The position numbers and the translations under genes are program-made. Below, piece after piece: positions 29,513-38,608 of a DNA stretch of 64,000 nucleotides. This DNA comes from Thalassovita mangrovi (lineage in GTDB: Bacteria; Pseudomonadota; Alphaproteobacteria; Rhodobacterales; Rhodobacteraceae). The stretch lies in NCBI RefSeq assembly GCF_009857745.1, contig NZ_WWEN01000002.1:806001-870000 (forward strand), read 5' to 3'. The stretch's first letter is position 1; the number at the start of each line of letters is the position of its first letter. The notes beneath the pieces were generated by a model. It had not been told where the DNA came from, made no database searches, and saw nothing but the letters and a program-made list of their open reading frames with translations.

Positions 29513-29544
29513 AAACGAAAACAGCCGGGCGATGGCCCGGCTGT
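29513..29544 (-). terminator. Intrinsic terminator of efp
   Basis: Perfect 10-bp stem ACAGCCGGGC-GATG-GCCCGGCTGT, followed on the minus strand by TTTTCGTTT. It lies 24 bp after the efp stop codon. Confidence 0.85.
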
Positions 29545-29568
29545 GACGTCGCGTAAGCGGAAACGCGC

Positions 29569-30132
29569 TCAGGCGCGTTCGGCGTATTCCATGGTTTCGG
29601 TGTTCACCACGATGTCTTCGTCCTGCGCGACGAAGGGGGGCACCATCACCCGAACGCCGTTGTCCAGAACGGCGGGCTTGAACGAATTCGCGGCGGTCTG
29701 GCCTTTGACGACCGGCTCGGTCTCGACGATCTTGCAGACCACTTTCTGCGGCAGCGTCATGTTCAGCGCCTCGGTGTCGTAATATTCGATCACCACGGTC
29801 ATGCCGTCCTGCAGGAACGGGCGGCGTTCGCCCAGCAGGTCCGCCGGCAGTTCGATTTGTTCGAAGGTTTCGGAGTCCATGAACACCAGCATTCCGTCGC
29901 TTTCATACAGGAATTGCTGGTCTTTCTGTTCCAGGCGCACCCGTTCGACCTTGTCCGCCGAACGGAACCGTTCGTTCAGCTTGGACCCGTTGCGCAGGTT
30001 CTTCATTTCGACCTGGGCAAATGCGCCGCCCTTGCCGGGCTTGACGTGGTCCACCTTCACGGCGACCCACAGACCGCCCTCATGTTCCAGCACGTTGCCG
30101 GGACGAATTTCGTTACCGTTGATCTTAGGCAT
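29569..30132 (-). CDS. efp: Translation elongation factor P
   Basis: A 187-residue protein with the three beta domains of EF-P, which rescues ribosomes stalled at polyproline. Lys34 at the tip of domain I is present in [14 protein letters not shown], so the lysine-modified form (EpmA-type beta-lysylation) is expected rather than the Arg-rhamnose form. The frame extends upstream to 30174, but ATG 30132 gives [20 protein letters not shown], the standard start. A strong terminator follows. Confidence 0.96.
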   Translation of the reverse strand: MPKINGNEIRPGNVLEHEGGLWVAVKVDHVKPGKGGAFAQVEMKNLRNGSKLNERFRSADKVERVRLEQKDQQFLYESDGMLVFMDSETFEQIELPADLLGERRPFLQDGMTVVIEYYDTEALNMTLPQKVVCKIVETEPVVKGQTAANSFKPAVLDNGVRVMVPPFVAQDEDIVVNTETMEYAERA

Positions 30133-30346
30133 ATGACAAAACCTTGCAAAAGGTTGATGGAAGTTTGAACGCACCTATATATGGCCCTCAAGGCCAAAGC
30201 AAGGAAGCCGGGACGCTAAAGGCAAGGGTATGAGCCATGCGTATTTTGCATGGAAGCCATGCAACAGAAGCCTACCCGAATCAGGAACAATCGGTCATAA
30301 GCCTCGCTACGCCAGAAAAGACAAGAGCAATAACAAAGGACGAATC

Positions 30347-30667
30347 ATGAAAGATTTCGTTGACGGCACCGCCTTCAATAACGAGCAAGGCAACCGGGCC
30401 CGTAAACTGTTCGCAGCCGTTGTGTTGGCTGCTCTCGACGATGCAATCGCCGATGACAAGAAATATGGCAACGGTCCGGAACAAATCGCCCGCTGGGCAC
30501 GGTCGCGCGACGGTCGCGAAGTTCTGTCCTGCGCCGGGATCGATCCGAACGAACGGGTTGTGAACGGGCTGATGGAATTCGTCGGCAAAGGCGTGCGTAC
30601 CTCGGTCGCGCTGTCGCGCGAAGAAAGCGAACGTCGCAACGCGGCGCAACAGGCCGAAGCCGCCTGA
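30347..30667 (+). CDS. Small conserved hypothetical protein (DUF6280-like)
   Basis: A 106-residue cytosolic protein starting MKDFVDGTAFNNEQGNRARK. It looks like a family conserved in Rhodobacteraceae that I recall as DUF6280, unverified here. It is predicted helical, with no known motif. ATG 30347 follows an AAAGGACGAATC ribosome-binding site. The 215-bp upstream interval carries a hairpin (30235-30253), and a strong terminator lies 24 bp after the stop. Confidence 0.75.
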   Translation: MKDFVDGTAFNNEQGNRARKLFAAVVLAALDDAIADDKKYGNGPEQIARWARSRDGREVLSCAGIDPNERVVNGLMEFVGKGVRTSVALSREESERRNAAQQAEAA

Positions 30668-30690
30668 TCCAAGGCTGCTGCGGCCACAGA

Positions 30691-30720
30691 AAAAACGCGC
30701 TCCCCCGGGGGCGCGTTTTT
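30691..30720 (+). terminator. Intrinsic terminator
   Basis: AAAAACGCGCTCCCC/CGGGGGCGCGTTTTT forms a long GC stem with one bulged T and ends in TTTTT. The A-tract on the 5' side makes it able to act in both directions. Confidence 0.9.
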
Positions 30721-30817
30721 CGTTTCCGCACACATGTCCTGCAGGATTTCACAAATCGGAATTTCCCTTGCCCCCGCCCCGGCTGTTAGTCTGCGCGCGT
30801 CACAACCGGAGATTTCG

Positions 30818-31309
30818 ATGACCAAGAAAATAGACATCGCCGCCCTGCCCGCCAAAACCGGCACGATGTATCCGCCGCCGCATCACCAGAACACCAAGGC
30901 ACGGGTGAAACGCGCCCTGGGCGATGCCGCCGGGCTGACCCAGTTCGGCGTCAACCAGACGCTGCTGCCGCCCGGCACCTGGTCCGCCCTGCCCCATTGG
31001 CACGAAAAGGAAGACGAATTCGTCTATATCATCGCGGGCAATCCCACGCTGGTCTATGGCGATAGCGAAGAACAGCTCGCCCCGGGCGATTGCGTCGGCT
31101 TCAAGGCGGGCGAAGAGATCGGCCATTGCCTGCAGAACCGGACCGACAGCGATGTGATCGTGCTGGAAATCGGATCGCGGATGGCGGGGGAACGCGCCTT
31201 CTATCCCGGGCTTGACCTAGTGGCCGATACCACCACGCCCAGTTTCTACCTTCATCTCGACGGCTCGCCTTACGAGGATGTGCGCCGCCGCGGGCCGGAA
31301 GACGACTGA
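30818..31309 (+). CDS. Cupin domain protein
   Basis: A 163-residue single-domain cupin. Cupin motif 1 is seen as [20 protein letters not shown] (two His and a Glu as metal ligands) and motif 2 as [20 protein letters not shown] with its His. The C-terminal [13 protein letters not shown] is typical of a Rhodobacteraceae/Rhizobiaceae subgroup. The metal and substrate are unknown. It ends 73 bp before cobQ and may be co-transcribed with it. Confidence 0.85.
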   Translation: MTKKIDIAALPAKTGTMYPPPHHQNTKARVKRALGDAAGLTQFGVNQTLLPPGTWSALPHWHEKEDEFVYIIAGNPTLVYGDSEEQLAPGDCVGFKAGEEIGHCLQNRTDSDVIVLEIGSRMAGERAFYPGLDLVADTTTPSFYLHLDGSPYEDVRRRGPEDD

Positions 31310-31382
31310 AACCCGTCGCCTTGCGGCTTTTGCCCGGCGCCTTTTGGCCCTAAAACCGATCCGAACAAACCGGGGGCGGCGT

Positions 31383-32837
31383 ATGGCCAAGGCAATCATG
31401 ATCCAGGGCGCGGGATCGAACGTGGGCAAATCCATGGTCGTGGCCGGGATCGCCCGCGCGTTGACCAATCGCGGCCTGACCGTGCGCCCGTTCAAGCCGC
31501 AGAACATGTCGAACAACGCCGCCGTCACCGAAGACGGCGGCGAGATCGGCCGCGCCCAGGCGCTGCAGGCGCTGGCGGCCCGGGTGGCGCCGCATACCGA
31601 CATGAACCCGGTGCTTCTGAAACCGGAAACAGATACCGGCGCGCAGGTGATCGTGCAGGGCAAACGCTTCGCCACCCTGCGGGCGCGCGATTACGCGCGG
31701 GAAAAGCCCGATCTCCTGACCCCGACACTGGAAAGCTTCCGCCGCCTCTGCGCCACGGCCGATATCGTCGTGGTCGAAGGCGCGGGCAGCCCGGCCGAAA
31801 TCAACCTGCGCAAGGGCGATATCGCCAATATGGGCTTTGCCGAAGCCGCAAACGTGCCGGTGATCCTGCTGGGCGATATCGACCGCGGCGGCGTCATCGC
31901 GCAACTGGTCGGCACCCAGACGATCCTGCCAGGGCCAGACGCGGACCGGATCAAGGGGTTTGCAATCAACAAGTTTCGCGGCGATGTGCGGCTGTTCGAC
32001 GACGGGCTGCAGGCGATTGTCGATCGCACCGGCTGGCCGTCGCTGGGCGTGTTGCCGTGGTTCGCCGATGCCTGGCGCCTGCCCGCCGAGGACGTGATGG
32101 ATATCGCGTCATCGAAAGGCGAGGGTTTCAGGATCGCGGTGCCCCGGCTGGCGCGGATCGCCAATTTCGACGACCTCGACCCGCTGTCGGCGGAACCCGG
32201 CGTCAGCGTCGAAATCATCGAACCGGGCCGCCCGCTGCCCGGCGACGCCGACATGGTGCTGATCCCCGGATCGAAATCCACCATCGCCGATCTGGCCCAT
32301 TTCCGCGCCCAGGGCTGGGATATCGACCTGCAGGCGCATGTGCGGCGCGGCGGCCACGTGCTGGGCATTTGCGGCGGCTACCAGATGCTGGGCCGCGACA
32401 TCGCCGATCCCGACGGGATCGAGGGCGCGCCGGGCACGGTCCCGGGGCTGGGCCTGCTGGACGTCACCACGGTGATGAAGCCGCAAAAACGCCTGGCGCT
32501 GACAAGCGCGACCTATCTGCCCACGGGCGATCCGGTCGAGGGCTATGAAATCCATCTGGGGGAAACCACCGGCCCCGATTGCGCCCGTGCCTGGCTGCAG
32601 GTGGACGGCCGCGTCGAGGGCGCCGGCAGCGCCAACGGACGGGTGCGCGGTTGTTACCTGCACGGGCTGTTCGGGTCGGATGGGTTCCGCGCGGCCTACC
32701 TGTCGGGCCTGGGCGCCAGCGCCGAAACCGCCTATGCGGAAGAACTCGACGCCGTGCTGGACGCGCTGGCCGCGCATGTCGAAACCCATCTGGATCTCGA
32801 CCTGCTGCTGCGGCTGGCGCAGGATCCGTCTTACTGA
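31383..32837 (+). CDS. cobQ: Cobyric acid synthase
   Basis: A 484-residue glutamine amidotransferase that amidates four side chains of the corrin ring in cobalamin synthesis. The N-terminal dethiobiotin-synthetase-like part has the P-loop [17 protein letters not shown] and [13 protein letters not shown]; the C-terminal class I amidotransferase domain has the Cys nucleophile in [15 protein letters not shown] and His in GCYLHGLFG. No cobalamin riboswitch is visible upstream and no other cob genes are in the window. It overlaps the convergent PopZ-like gene by 7 bp. Confidence 0.95.
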   Translation: MAKAIMIQGAGSNVGKSMVVAGIARALTNRGLTVRPFKPQNMSNNAAVTEDGGEIGRAQALQALAARVAPHTDMNPVLLKPETDTGAQVIVQGKRFATLRARDYAREKPDLLTPTLESFRRLCATADIVVVEGAGSPAEINLRKGDIANMGFAEAANVPVILLGDIDRGGVIAQLVGTQTILPGPDADRIKGFAINKFRGDVRLFDDGLQAIVDRTGWPSLGVLPWFADAWRLPAEDVMDIASSKGEGFRIAVPRLARIANFDDLDPLSAEPGVSVEIIEPGRPLPGDADMVLIPGSKSTIADLAHFRAQGWDIDLQAHVRRGGHVLGICGGYQMLGRDIADPDGIEGAPGTVPGLGLLDVTTVMKPQKRLALTSATYLPTGDPVEGYEIHLGETTGPDCARAWLQVDGRVEGAGSANGRVRGCYLHGLFGSDGFRAAYLSGLGASAETAYAEELDAVLDALAAHVETHLDLDLLLRLAQDPSY

Positions 32838-33613
32838 AGATCGTGGCTGGTCAGGGCGCGGTGGATTTCACGGCGCACCAGTTTGCGCACGTTGCGGGTG
32901 ATCCGTTCGCCAAGCGCGCCCTGCAATTCCTGCCGCACGATATCGGTCACCAGCTCGCGCAGGGTTTCCTCGTCGAGGATGCCTTCCTCTTCGCCGCCGA
33001 ATTCGGACAGGTCGTCGAGATCGGCATCGTCTTCGGCCTCGGCACCGGCGGCGTCATAGGCCGGGGCCTCGACGAATTCCGCCTCGTCCTCTTCTTCGGC
33101 CGCATCGATTTCATACGCGTCGTACCCGACATCAGCTGACGTGTGGGCGCTGGCCGGTTCCTCGGCGACGGCATCTTCCCACTCGACCGGTTCCGGCTGT
33201 GTCGGTTCGGGCTTGATCCGAACGCTGCGCATCGGGGCCGCGTCGAAGGCCGGTTCCACGGGGGCCGCCACGACATCCGCTGCGACGTCTTCCTCTTCGA
33301 CCATGTCGGCGAACCGCGCTTCCAGGTCGGCGCTTTCCAGCGGCTGGGGTTCCTCGGTATCCTCGGCATAGTTGTCATCGGGGATATAGGGGCTGTCCGC
33401 CGCCATCGCCGGCGCGGCTTCCGCCGTGGCGGCAGCCGCAGACGCCTTTGATTCGGCCCCGCCCGGCGCGTCGGAAATCCGCAAGGCCGGTGTCAGGACC
33501 AGCTTGCCCGGCACGTCCTTTGCTGCGATTTCGGGACGCGAATCCTCGGAAACCAGCCGTCGGATGGACGCGAGCACATCCTCGATTTCTACATTCGTCA
33601 CCGGGTCTGACAT
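32831..33613 (-). CDS. PopZ-like (DUF2497-type) acidic protein
   Basis: A 260-residue protein with the three-part PopZ layout: a short N-terminal helix ([20 protein letters not shown], matching the PopZ EEILASIRRII motif), a long acidic Glu/Asp/Pro/Ala-rich linker, and a C-terminal helix bundle ([20 protein letters not shown] with the basic tail [12 protein letters not shown]). PopZ proteins self-assemble at cell poles and hold the chromosome origin. The function is inferred from architecture only. Confidence 0.75.
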   Translation of the reverse strand: MSDPVTNVEIEDVLASIRRLVSEDSRPEIAAKDVPGKLVLTPALRISDAPGGAESKASAAAATAEAAPAMAADSPYIPDDNYAEDTEEPQPLESADLEARFADMVEEEDVAADVVAAPVEPAFDAAPMRSVRIKPEPTQPEPVEWEDAVAEEPASAHTSADVGYDAYEIDAAEEEDEAEFVEAPAYDAAGAEAEDDADLDDLSEFGGEEEGILDEETLRELVTDIVRQELQGALGERITRNVRKLVRREIHRALTSHDLQ

Positions 33614-33684
33614 TGATTATCCCACTCTTGCCTCGGGGTTCACTGTAACCCCGGGCAAAGATTCTCACAACTCACCGGCGGAAT

Positions 33685-35106
33685 TTACTCTTTGCTGATG
33701 CCCCGCAGCACCCGGTCCAGCTTGCGGCCCTGCTCGCTGAGCATCGCAGGGGCGTTCTTGACCTGGTTGTAATAGGCGGCCGGGTCATAGCGGGTGACCT
33801 TCAGGTTCAGGTGATCCGCGGTCAGGTATCCCATATTCGCCAGCAACGCGTAGGAGGCCAGGTATTCATTGCCGCGCGCGGTGATCAGGGTGGCCTGCGC
33901 ATCCAGCAGTTCCTGTTCCGCGTTCAGCACGTCCAGCGTGGTCCGCGCGCCCAGGGTCGCCTCTTCGCGCACGCCGCGGAAGGCGATGGTTGCAAAGCGC
34001 ACCTGCCGTTCACCGGCATCGCGGGCGGCACGGGCCACCTGCAGGCTGGCATAGGCGGTGGAGGCATCCTGCGCCACCGAAATGCTGGTCAAGCGCAGCG
34101 CCGCGCGGGCGGCATCGCGCTGTGCGGCCGCCTTGCGGTAAGCAGCGGCCAGCCGGCCGCCCATATAGATCGGGCCCGACACTTCGACCCCGACCGAACC
34201 GCCCTTGGAAAAGGCTTCGTTGTCGAAGGTTTCCTCGATCCCATAGCTGCCGGTCAGCGACACCGTCGGGCTCATCGAGGCGCGGGCGATTTCCACCGCC
34301 ATATCGGCCACGGCCACATCGTGCTGCGCCTTGAGGATATCGGGGTGGTTCTTCAGCGCCAGCGCCTTGGCCTGTTCCACCGATTTCGCCGGGGTGACGG
34401 CTGCGGGCGGCGCGGTCAGACGGCCCGGCTGCCGGCCGACGGCGGCGATGAAATATTCGCGGGCGGCCTGGTAATCGCCCTGAGCCTGCGCCAGCGACGC
34501 GCGCGCCTGCGCCAGGCGCGCCTCGGCCTGGGCGACGTCGGTGCGGGTCACCTCGCCCACGTCGAACCGGTCCTTGGCGGCGCGCAGTTCTTCGCTGATC
34601 ACGCGCACGTTGTTCTGCCGCAGCGCGACAGTTTCGGATTGCGCCTGCATGTTGGTATAGGCGTCAACCGCCTGAAGCAGCACGTTCTGTTCGACCGAGA
34701 CCAGGGTCTGGCGGGTCGACAGCACGCTTTCCTTCGCCGCGTTGAGCTGGATCTTGCTGCTGCCGCCATCATAAAGAAGGATCTCGGCCGAGAGGCCCAT
34801 CGACACGGTGGTCGTTTCGCGTTCGATCGGGGTGTAGAAGGTCGAGGAGGACGAGGTCCGCGCAAAGCTGCGGGTCACGTCGCCGGCCCAGGCCAGCACC
34901 GGACGCAGCGCCGACAGCGAGGTCGCCACGTCTTCGTCCGCGGCGCGCAGCAGCGCCCGGTTCTGTTCCAGCAGACCGCTGTTCTTGTAGGCGTCGGCCA
35001 TCACGTCGGCCAGTGTATCGGCCCAAGAGGCGGCCGGGACCGCCAATGCCATCGTGACCGCGGCGATGCCCGTCGCCAGTTTCCGTCTGATCCGTGTCGT
35101 GCCCAT
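33685..35106 (-). CDS. tolC: TolC family outer-membrane efflux protein
   Basis: A 473-residue outer-membrane channel protein of the TolC type. A signal peptide (LATGIAAVTMALAVPAASWA) is followed by two homologous coiled-coil halves, each ending in a conserved TRTDVAQAEARLAQARASLA or TTLDVLNAEQELLDAQATLI segment. It works with type I secretion or RND/ABC pumps. Start ATG 35106 has a GGAGCGAGCA ribosome-binding site. It is 79 bp downstream of the methyltransferase gene, with a GC-rich hairpin (35159-35176) between them. Confidence 0.9.
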   Translation of the reverse strand: MGTTRIRRKLATGIAAVTMALAVPAASWADTLADVMADAYKNSGLLEQNRALLRAADEDVATSLSALRPVLAWAGDVTRSFARTSSSSTFYTPIERETTTVSMGLSAEILLYDGGSSKIQLNAAKESVLSTRQTLVSVEQNVLLQAVDAYTNMQAQSETVALRQNNVRVISEELRAAKDRFDVGEVTRTDVAQAEARLAQARASLAQAQGDYQAAREYFIAAVGRQPGRLTAPPAAVTPAKSVEQAKALALKNHPDILKAQHDVAVADMAVEIARASMSPTVSLTGSYGIEETFDNEAFSKGGSVGVEVSGPIYMGGRLAAAYRKAAAQRDAARAALRLTSISVAQDASTAYASLQVARAARDAGERQVRFATIAFRGVREEATLGARTTLDVLNAEQELLDAQATLITARGNEYLASYALLANMGYLTADHLNLKVTRYDPAAYYNQVKNAPAMLSEQGRKLDRVLRGISKE

Positions 35107-35185
35107 TGCTCGCTCCGTTATTTTGCCTGCTCGGTTTTCTTGCCTGTTCAACTGACAACGCGCCCCGCAGGGCGCGCCGGATAGA

Positions 35186-35839
35186 TCAAAGCTTGAAAGC
35201 GCGATGACGTTCGAACCCGTTCAGCACCGGCGCACCGGCATTGAACGCGTATCGCCAGGTCATCTCGCCGTCGATCTTGTAGCCGACCTGCGCGACGCCA
35301 AGCGCCCCTTCGGCCTTTAGGCAGCCGATCCGGCCGCCTTCCTTCAGCTGGTCGATAATCGCAGCCGGCACATGTTCGGCGGCGCCTTCCAGCATGATCA
35401 CGTCATAGGGGCCGTGTTCCGCGGCGCCATCGGCCAGCGCGCCGACATGCATCACCACATTGTCGGCGCCGACCCGCGCCAGCGCGGCCTGCGCATCCTC
35501 GGCCAGCGACTCGTCTTCCTCGACCGCCACCACGGCTTCGGCCATCCGCGCGATCACCGCCGCCGAATAGCCCAGACCGCAGCCCAGATCGAGCACCAGT
35601 TCGTCATCCTGGATATCCAGCGCGTCCAGCATCTTGGCCAGGGTGCGCGGTTCCAGCACGACACGGCCGCCGCCCAGATCGATGTTTTCGCCCACATAAG
35701 CGGCTTCGGTCTTGTCCGCCGGCACGAATTCTTCGCGCGGGACATTCAGCATCGCTTCGATAATCGGGAACTTGGTCACGTCCGAGGGACGGATCTGGGT
35801 ATCCACCATCATGGTGCGGCGTGCGGCAAAGTCTGTCAT
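35186..35839 (-). CDS. Protein-L-isoaspartate O-methyltransferase family protein
   Basis: A 217-residue SAM-dependent methyltransferase of the Pcm family. N-terminal [20 protein letters not shown] and the SAM loop [20 protein letters not shown] identify it. The TIGGG-type block preceding motif I of true Pcm is replaced by [19 protein letters not shown], a form common in alphaproteobacterial Pcm-like proteins upstream of tolC, so isoaspartyl repair is likely but not certain. Confidence 0.85.
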   Translation of the reverse strand: MTDFAARRTMMVDTQIRPSDVTKFPIIEAMLNVPREEFVPADKTEAAYVGENIDLGGGRVVLEPRTLAKMLDALDIQDDELVLDLGCGLGYSAAVIARMAEAVVAVEEDESLAEDAQAALARVGADNVVMHVGALADGAAEHGPYDVIMLEGAAEHVPAAIIDQLKEGGRIGCLKAEGALGVAQVGYKIDGEMTWRYAFNAGAPVLNGFERHRAFKL

Positions 35840-35984
35840 CTGCTAAACTCTTTCGTTCAGATTCCTGCTTATCTTTTGTCACATCCTACACCAGGCGGCA
35901 ACGGTCCTGAAACGGCAAATCGGGGTCGCATGAGGGCTTGCAGCCGGGAAGTTTATCCTTTAATCGAGCTTCACCCACTTTGGC

Positions 35985-36058
35985 GGCGAGTTGGCGGAGT
36001 GGTGACGCAGCGGATTGCAAATCCGTGTACACCGGTTCGATTCCGGTACTCGCCTCCA
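35985..36058 (+). tRNA. tRNA-Cys (anticodon GCA)
   Basis: A 74-nt tRNA: acceptor stem GGCGAGT/ACTCGCC, anticodon stem-loop GCGGA-TTGCAAA-TCCGT, T-arm ACCGG-TTCGATT-CCGGT, and encoded CCA at 36056-36058. The last 17 nt (36042-36058) are repeated at 43271-43287, marking this gene as the insertion site of a genomic island. The integrase gene starts 67 bp after it. Confidence 0.96.
36042..36058 (+). repeat. Left attachment core (attL)
   Basis: TCCGGTACTCGCCTCCA, the T-arm/acceptor end of tRNA-Cys. The island keeps the tRNA intact by supplying this segment on integration. Confidence 0.9.
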
Positions 36059-36097
36059 TTTTATTCTAAATAAACTACTTAGCTGACTGGCTATCGA

Positions 36098-36120
36098 GTG
36101 TGACACACAGTGAGACACAC
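36098..36120 (+). promoter_or_regulatory. Putative integrase arm site, left
   Basis: 23 bp made of two related units, GTGTGACACACA and GTGAGACACAC. It matches the site at 43189-43211 at 20 of 23 positions in the same orientation, 39 bp inside attL and just before the integrase start. Arm-type binding by the integrase is inferred. Confidence 0.6.
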
Positions 36121-36125
36121 GATTC

Positions 36126-37730
36126 ATGATGCTGTCATCTTACCTATGCAAGTCCCGGCATGGAGTTTATTACTTCCGCTGGCCACTGCCAAAGCACCCT
36201 CAAGCACCACGCACAACCATTCGTCTTTCCTTACGCACAGGCTGCCCAAATCGGGCTAGCGAATTGGCCCGCTATCTTGCATGCTGCGGCAAATCTATTC
36301 GGGAAGACAACTCGTTGGCACAACTGCGACATGAGCACCTGCGCACCCAAGTAAGGGACTATTTTAAGCAGTCTCTCGAGAGGTACAATGAGTGGATTGC
36401 ACGAACTGGCGGCAAAACAAGGGCAAGAGAGGTCCTCGAACTTGAGCACCAAAGCCACTCAGACGTCCTAGAGGGACGGGAAGATTGCGCCTCAGATGTT
36501 TACCTCGAAGATCACATGACGCGGTTTATTGATTTCTGCACCCTTCCCGGAGCGGGATCGCCAGAGAACGCAGATCAAATATTGCATGAGCTGCGAAAGG
36601 CGCGCAGAGACCAATTAGAAGCCATTCTGGGGCGCATATCGGATCTTGAGCGGTATTCCTTCCAAGAAACGCATAAGGCTCCTGAGAGGCCCGCTGCGCG
36701 CCCAGAAGAGACTTCTTCGCCTTTGGGTATAGCTGTGAAAGAATTCCTTGCAGAGCATTCCCGTCAATGGTCTCCCAAGACCGTCGGGCAAAATCGGGCT
36801 TATCTGGACATTCTAATCGAATACTTCGGCCCAGACCGACGCCTTGGCACGATAACCAAGCAGGACGCGAACGAGGTTAAGAAGGTTTTGCAGGCGCTAC
36901 CGGCTAGCAGGAACACCAAGCCGAAGTTGAAGGCCATACCGCTTATGCAGGTCATCGAGGAACCCGGCTACAACAAGATCGCGCCCAAGACGATCAACAG
37001 CCACATCCAAATGTTCAAGAGTTTCTTCGACTGGGCAGAGCGACACGGCTATACGCCGCATACTCTTTTTGACGGCATGAAAGTCGCCAAGGCGAAGAAC
37101 AGTGAAACCGAGCGCAAACCCTTCTCACCGGACCAAGCCTGCCTGCTCTACAACGAGTTGACTGAAAACCCGTCCGGGCTAGTGCGCAAAGACAGTCACA
37201 AATGGGGAATGCTCCTTGGCATGTTCACCGGGGCACGTCTCAACGAGATTTGCCAACTCGACGTCGCTGATGTGCAAGTCAACGGAGACATTTGGTTCCT
37301 AAACATCACTGACGAAGGTGACGACAACAAGCGACTTAAGACAACGGCAGGGAGGCGCAAGGTACCTCTGCACTCAGAGTTGATCAGTATTGGATTTCTT
37401 GACTTCGTGAAAAGTCGCAAGTCCGGCATGAGGCTGTTTCCCGACTACAGCTATAGTGCCAACGGCGGATATGGCCGCAACTTAGGGCGTTGGTGCAATG
37501 AGAGCTTCTTACCCAAATTGGGTATCAAAGAGCCGGGGCTGGTTTTCCATAGCCTGAGACACACCGTCGTTACTCGCCTTAGCCAAGCAAGCGTACCAGA
37601 ACCGATTATTCAGTGCCTAGTCGGCCACGCAAGGTCAGGCGTAACTCAAGAAGTATATAACCGCGAAGGCTTCACGCTTGCACAGCTCCAAGAAGCCGTA
37701 GATTGCCTAGTACCTCACAATAAGAGTTGA
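36126..37730 (+). CDS. Tyrosine-type site-specific integrase
   Basis: A 534-residue tyrosine recombinase. The N-terminal part (SSYLCKSRHGVYYFRWPLPK) resembles the DUF6538-type arm-binding region; a SAM-like core-binding domain follows (about 195-320, EFLAEHSRQWSPKTVGQNRA). The catalytic residues are visible: Arg in FTGARLNEICQL, the HxxR box HSLRHTVVTRL, His in LVGHARSGVT, and the Tyr nucleophile in QEVYNREGF. It is complete and adjacent to attL, so the island may still be mobile. Confidence 0.95.
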   Translation: MMLSSYLCKSRHGVYYFRWPLPKHPQAPRTTIRLSLRTGCPNRASELARYLACCGKSIREDNSLAQLRHEHLRTQVRDYFKQSLERYNEWIARTGGKTRAREVLELEHQSHSDVLEGREDCASDVYLEDHMTRFIDFCTLPGAGSPENADQILHELRKARRDQLEAILGRISDLERYSFQETHKAPERPAARPEETSSPLGIAVKEFLAEHSRQWSPKTVGQNRAYLDILIEYFGPDRRLGTITKQDANEVKKVLQALPASRNTKPKLKAIPLMQVIEEPGYNKIAPKTINSHIQMFKSFFDWAERHGYTPHTLFDGMKVAKAKNSETERKPFSPDQACLLYNELTENPSGLVRKDSHKWGMLLGMFTGARLNEICQLDVADVQVNGDIWFLNITDEGDDNKRLKTTAGRRKVPLHSELISIGFLDFVKSRKSGMRLFPDYSYSANGGYGRNLGRWCNESFLPKLGIKEPGLVFHSLRHTVVTRLSQASVPEPIIQCLVGHARSGVTQEVYNREGFTLAQLQEAVDCLVPHNKS

Positions 37731-37965
37731 AGTACAAGAAAGACAGTGGAGCATATTTTACCCTCAACTCTTGTAGCCATCTCGTTTCTCATGGTCATTC
37801 GAGGTTGGTAGTAAAGACCGCTCCCAACTCAAAACAGCCATTGGCGCAGACCAGCGCGCATTCCATTTTTCGACAAGCGGTTTTGGCATCGATGGATTTA
37901 AACACGGATGTTCCAAGATCTTAAACCCGCATTTTTCGAACACAACTTGGCCTGCGGCCTTGAGA

Positions 37966-38355
37966 TCATGCCTTCGTAACAATGTAAAACACGGAGAGGT
38001 TGGACGGAAAGCGACTTCGAGATGGACGTAGTGGGTCCAAGAGGCGCTTGCCATTACCATCCCAAACCATCCAATGCCAGTTACGATCAGATCTCTTTTT
38101 GGTTCTGATTAGAAGGTTGTCATTTCGCTCCTCAAAAAAGGTGCGGTTAAGAAGGCTTCTTCCTCCCATTCGATTACTCATCTCGAAGCCGAGAGCGCCC
38201 AGAGCGGCCTTTATCTGCGCCTCTGTCGAGTAGCCACCTTCATTGCGCTCCTGAAACGCTTCGAGCGCGTCATCTAGCGTCGAGCAACTAGTCAGCATCG
38301 CAACACAACAAGGACCGCAATCGGCAGAGCCTGGGCGCTGAGGAAAATATTTCAT
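37966..38355 (-). CDS. C39-like cysteine peptidase
   Basis: A 129-residue stand-alone papain-fold peptidase of the C39-like type. The predicted active site is complete: Gln6 (oxyanion hole) and Cys13 in FPQRPGSADCGPCC, His94 in NWHWMVWDG and Asp107 in LLDPLR. There is no signal peptide and no transporter domain as in bacteriocin-exporting C39 proteins. It is the last gene of the island operon, 23 bp after the small lipoprotein gene. Its role is unknown; a protease effector or activator working with the phosphoesterase-STAND protein is a possibility. Confidence 0.75.
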   Translation of the reverse strand: MKYFPQRPGSADCGPCCVAMLTSCSTLDDALEAFQERNEGGYSTEAQIKAALGALGFEMSNRMGGRSLLNRTFFEERNDNLLIRTKKRSDRNWHWMVWDGNGKRLLDPLRPSRSRFPSNLSVFYIVTKA

Positions 38356-38378
38356 GATAGATGCCTTTTAGAACAATT

Positions 38379-38561
38379 TCACAAACCACAAGCCCCATCA
38401 TATAGTTGGCGGCTGTGCAATGAAGGCCATTCATACGCCAAGCAGCGAATGACCGCTCCCAGCCCATTCGAGACGTTCTTGGGGGGCGAAGAATGAGCCG
38501 TCTCCTGCCATTCGCTCAGAGCGCAGCAACTGCCAAGGATCAAAACTGAGAAAATATACAT
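38379..38561 (-). CDS. Small putative lipoprotein
   Basis: A 60-residue protein beginning MYIFSVLILGSCCALSEWQE. The hydrophobic start and the LGSC box resemble a short lipoprotein signal, though the lipobox is not canonical. No family is recognised. It sits 47 bp after the phosphoesterase-STAND gene and 23 bp before the peptidase gene on the same strand. The chance that it is not a real gene is appreciable. Confidence 0.4.
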   Translation of the reverse strand: MYIFSVLILGSCCALSEWQETAHSSPPKNVSNGLGAVIRCLAYEWPSLHSRQLYDGACGL

Positions 38562-38608
38562 CACGGCGCGGGATTTAGTGAACCGATGAGGCAAGCAGGA
38601 TGAGAAAG

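Noticed and set aside
31310-31382. Cobalamin riboswitch before cobQ
   Set aside because: The gap is only 73 bp and lacks the conserved B12-box pattern.
37764-38060. 98-codon frame overlapping the end of the peptidase gene
   Set aside because: It lies largely over the peptidase 3' end in a different frame and shows no motif. The interval 37731-37965 appears non-coding.
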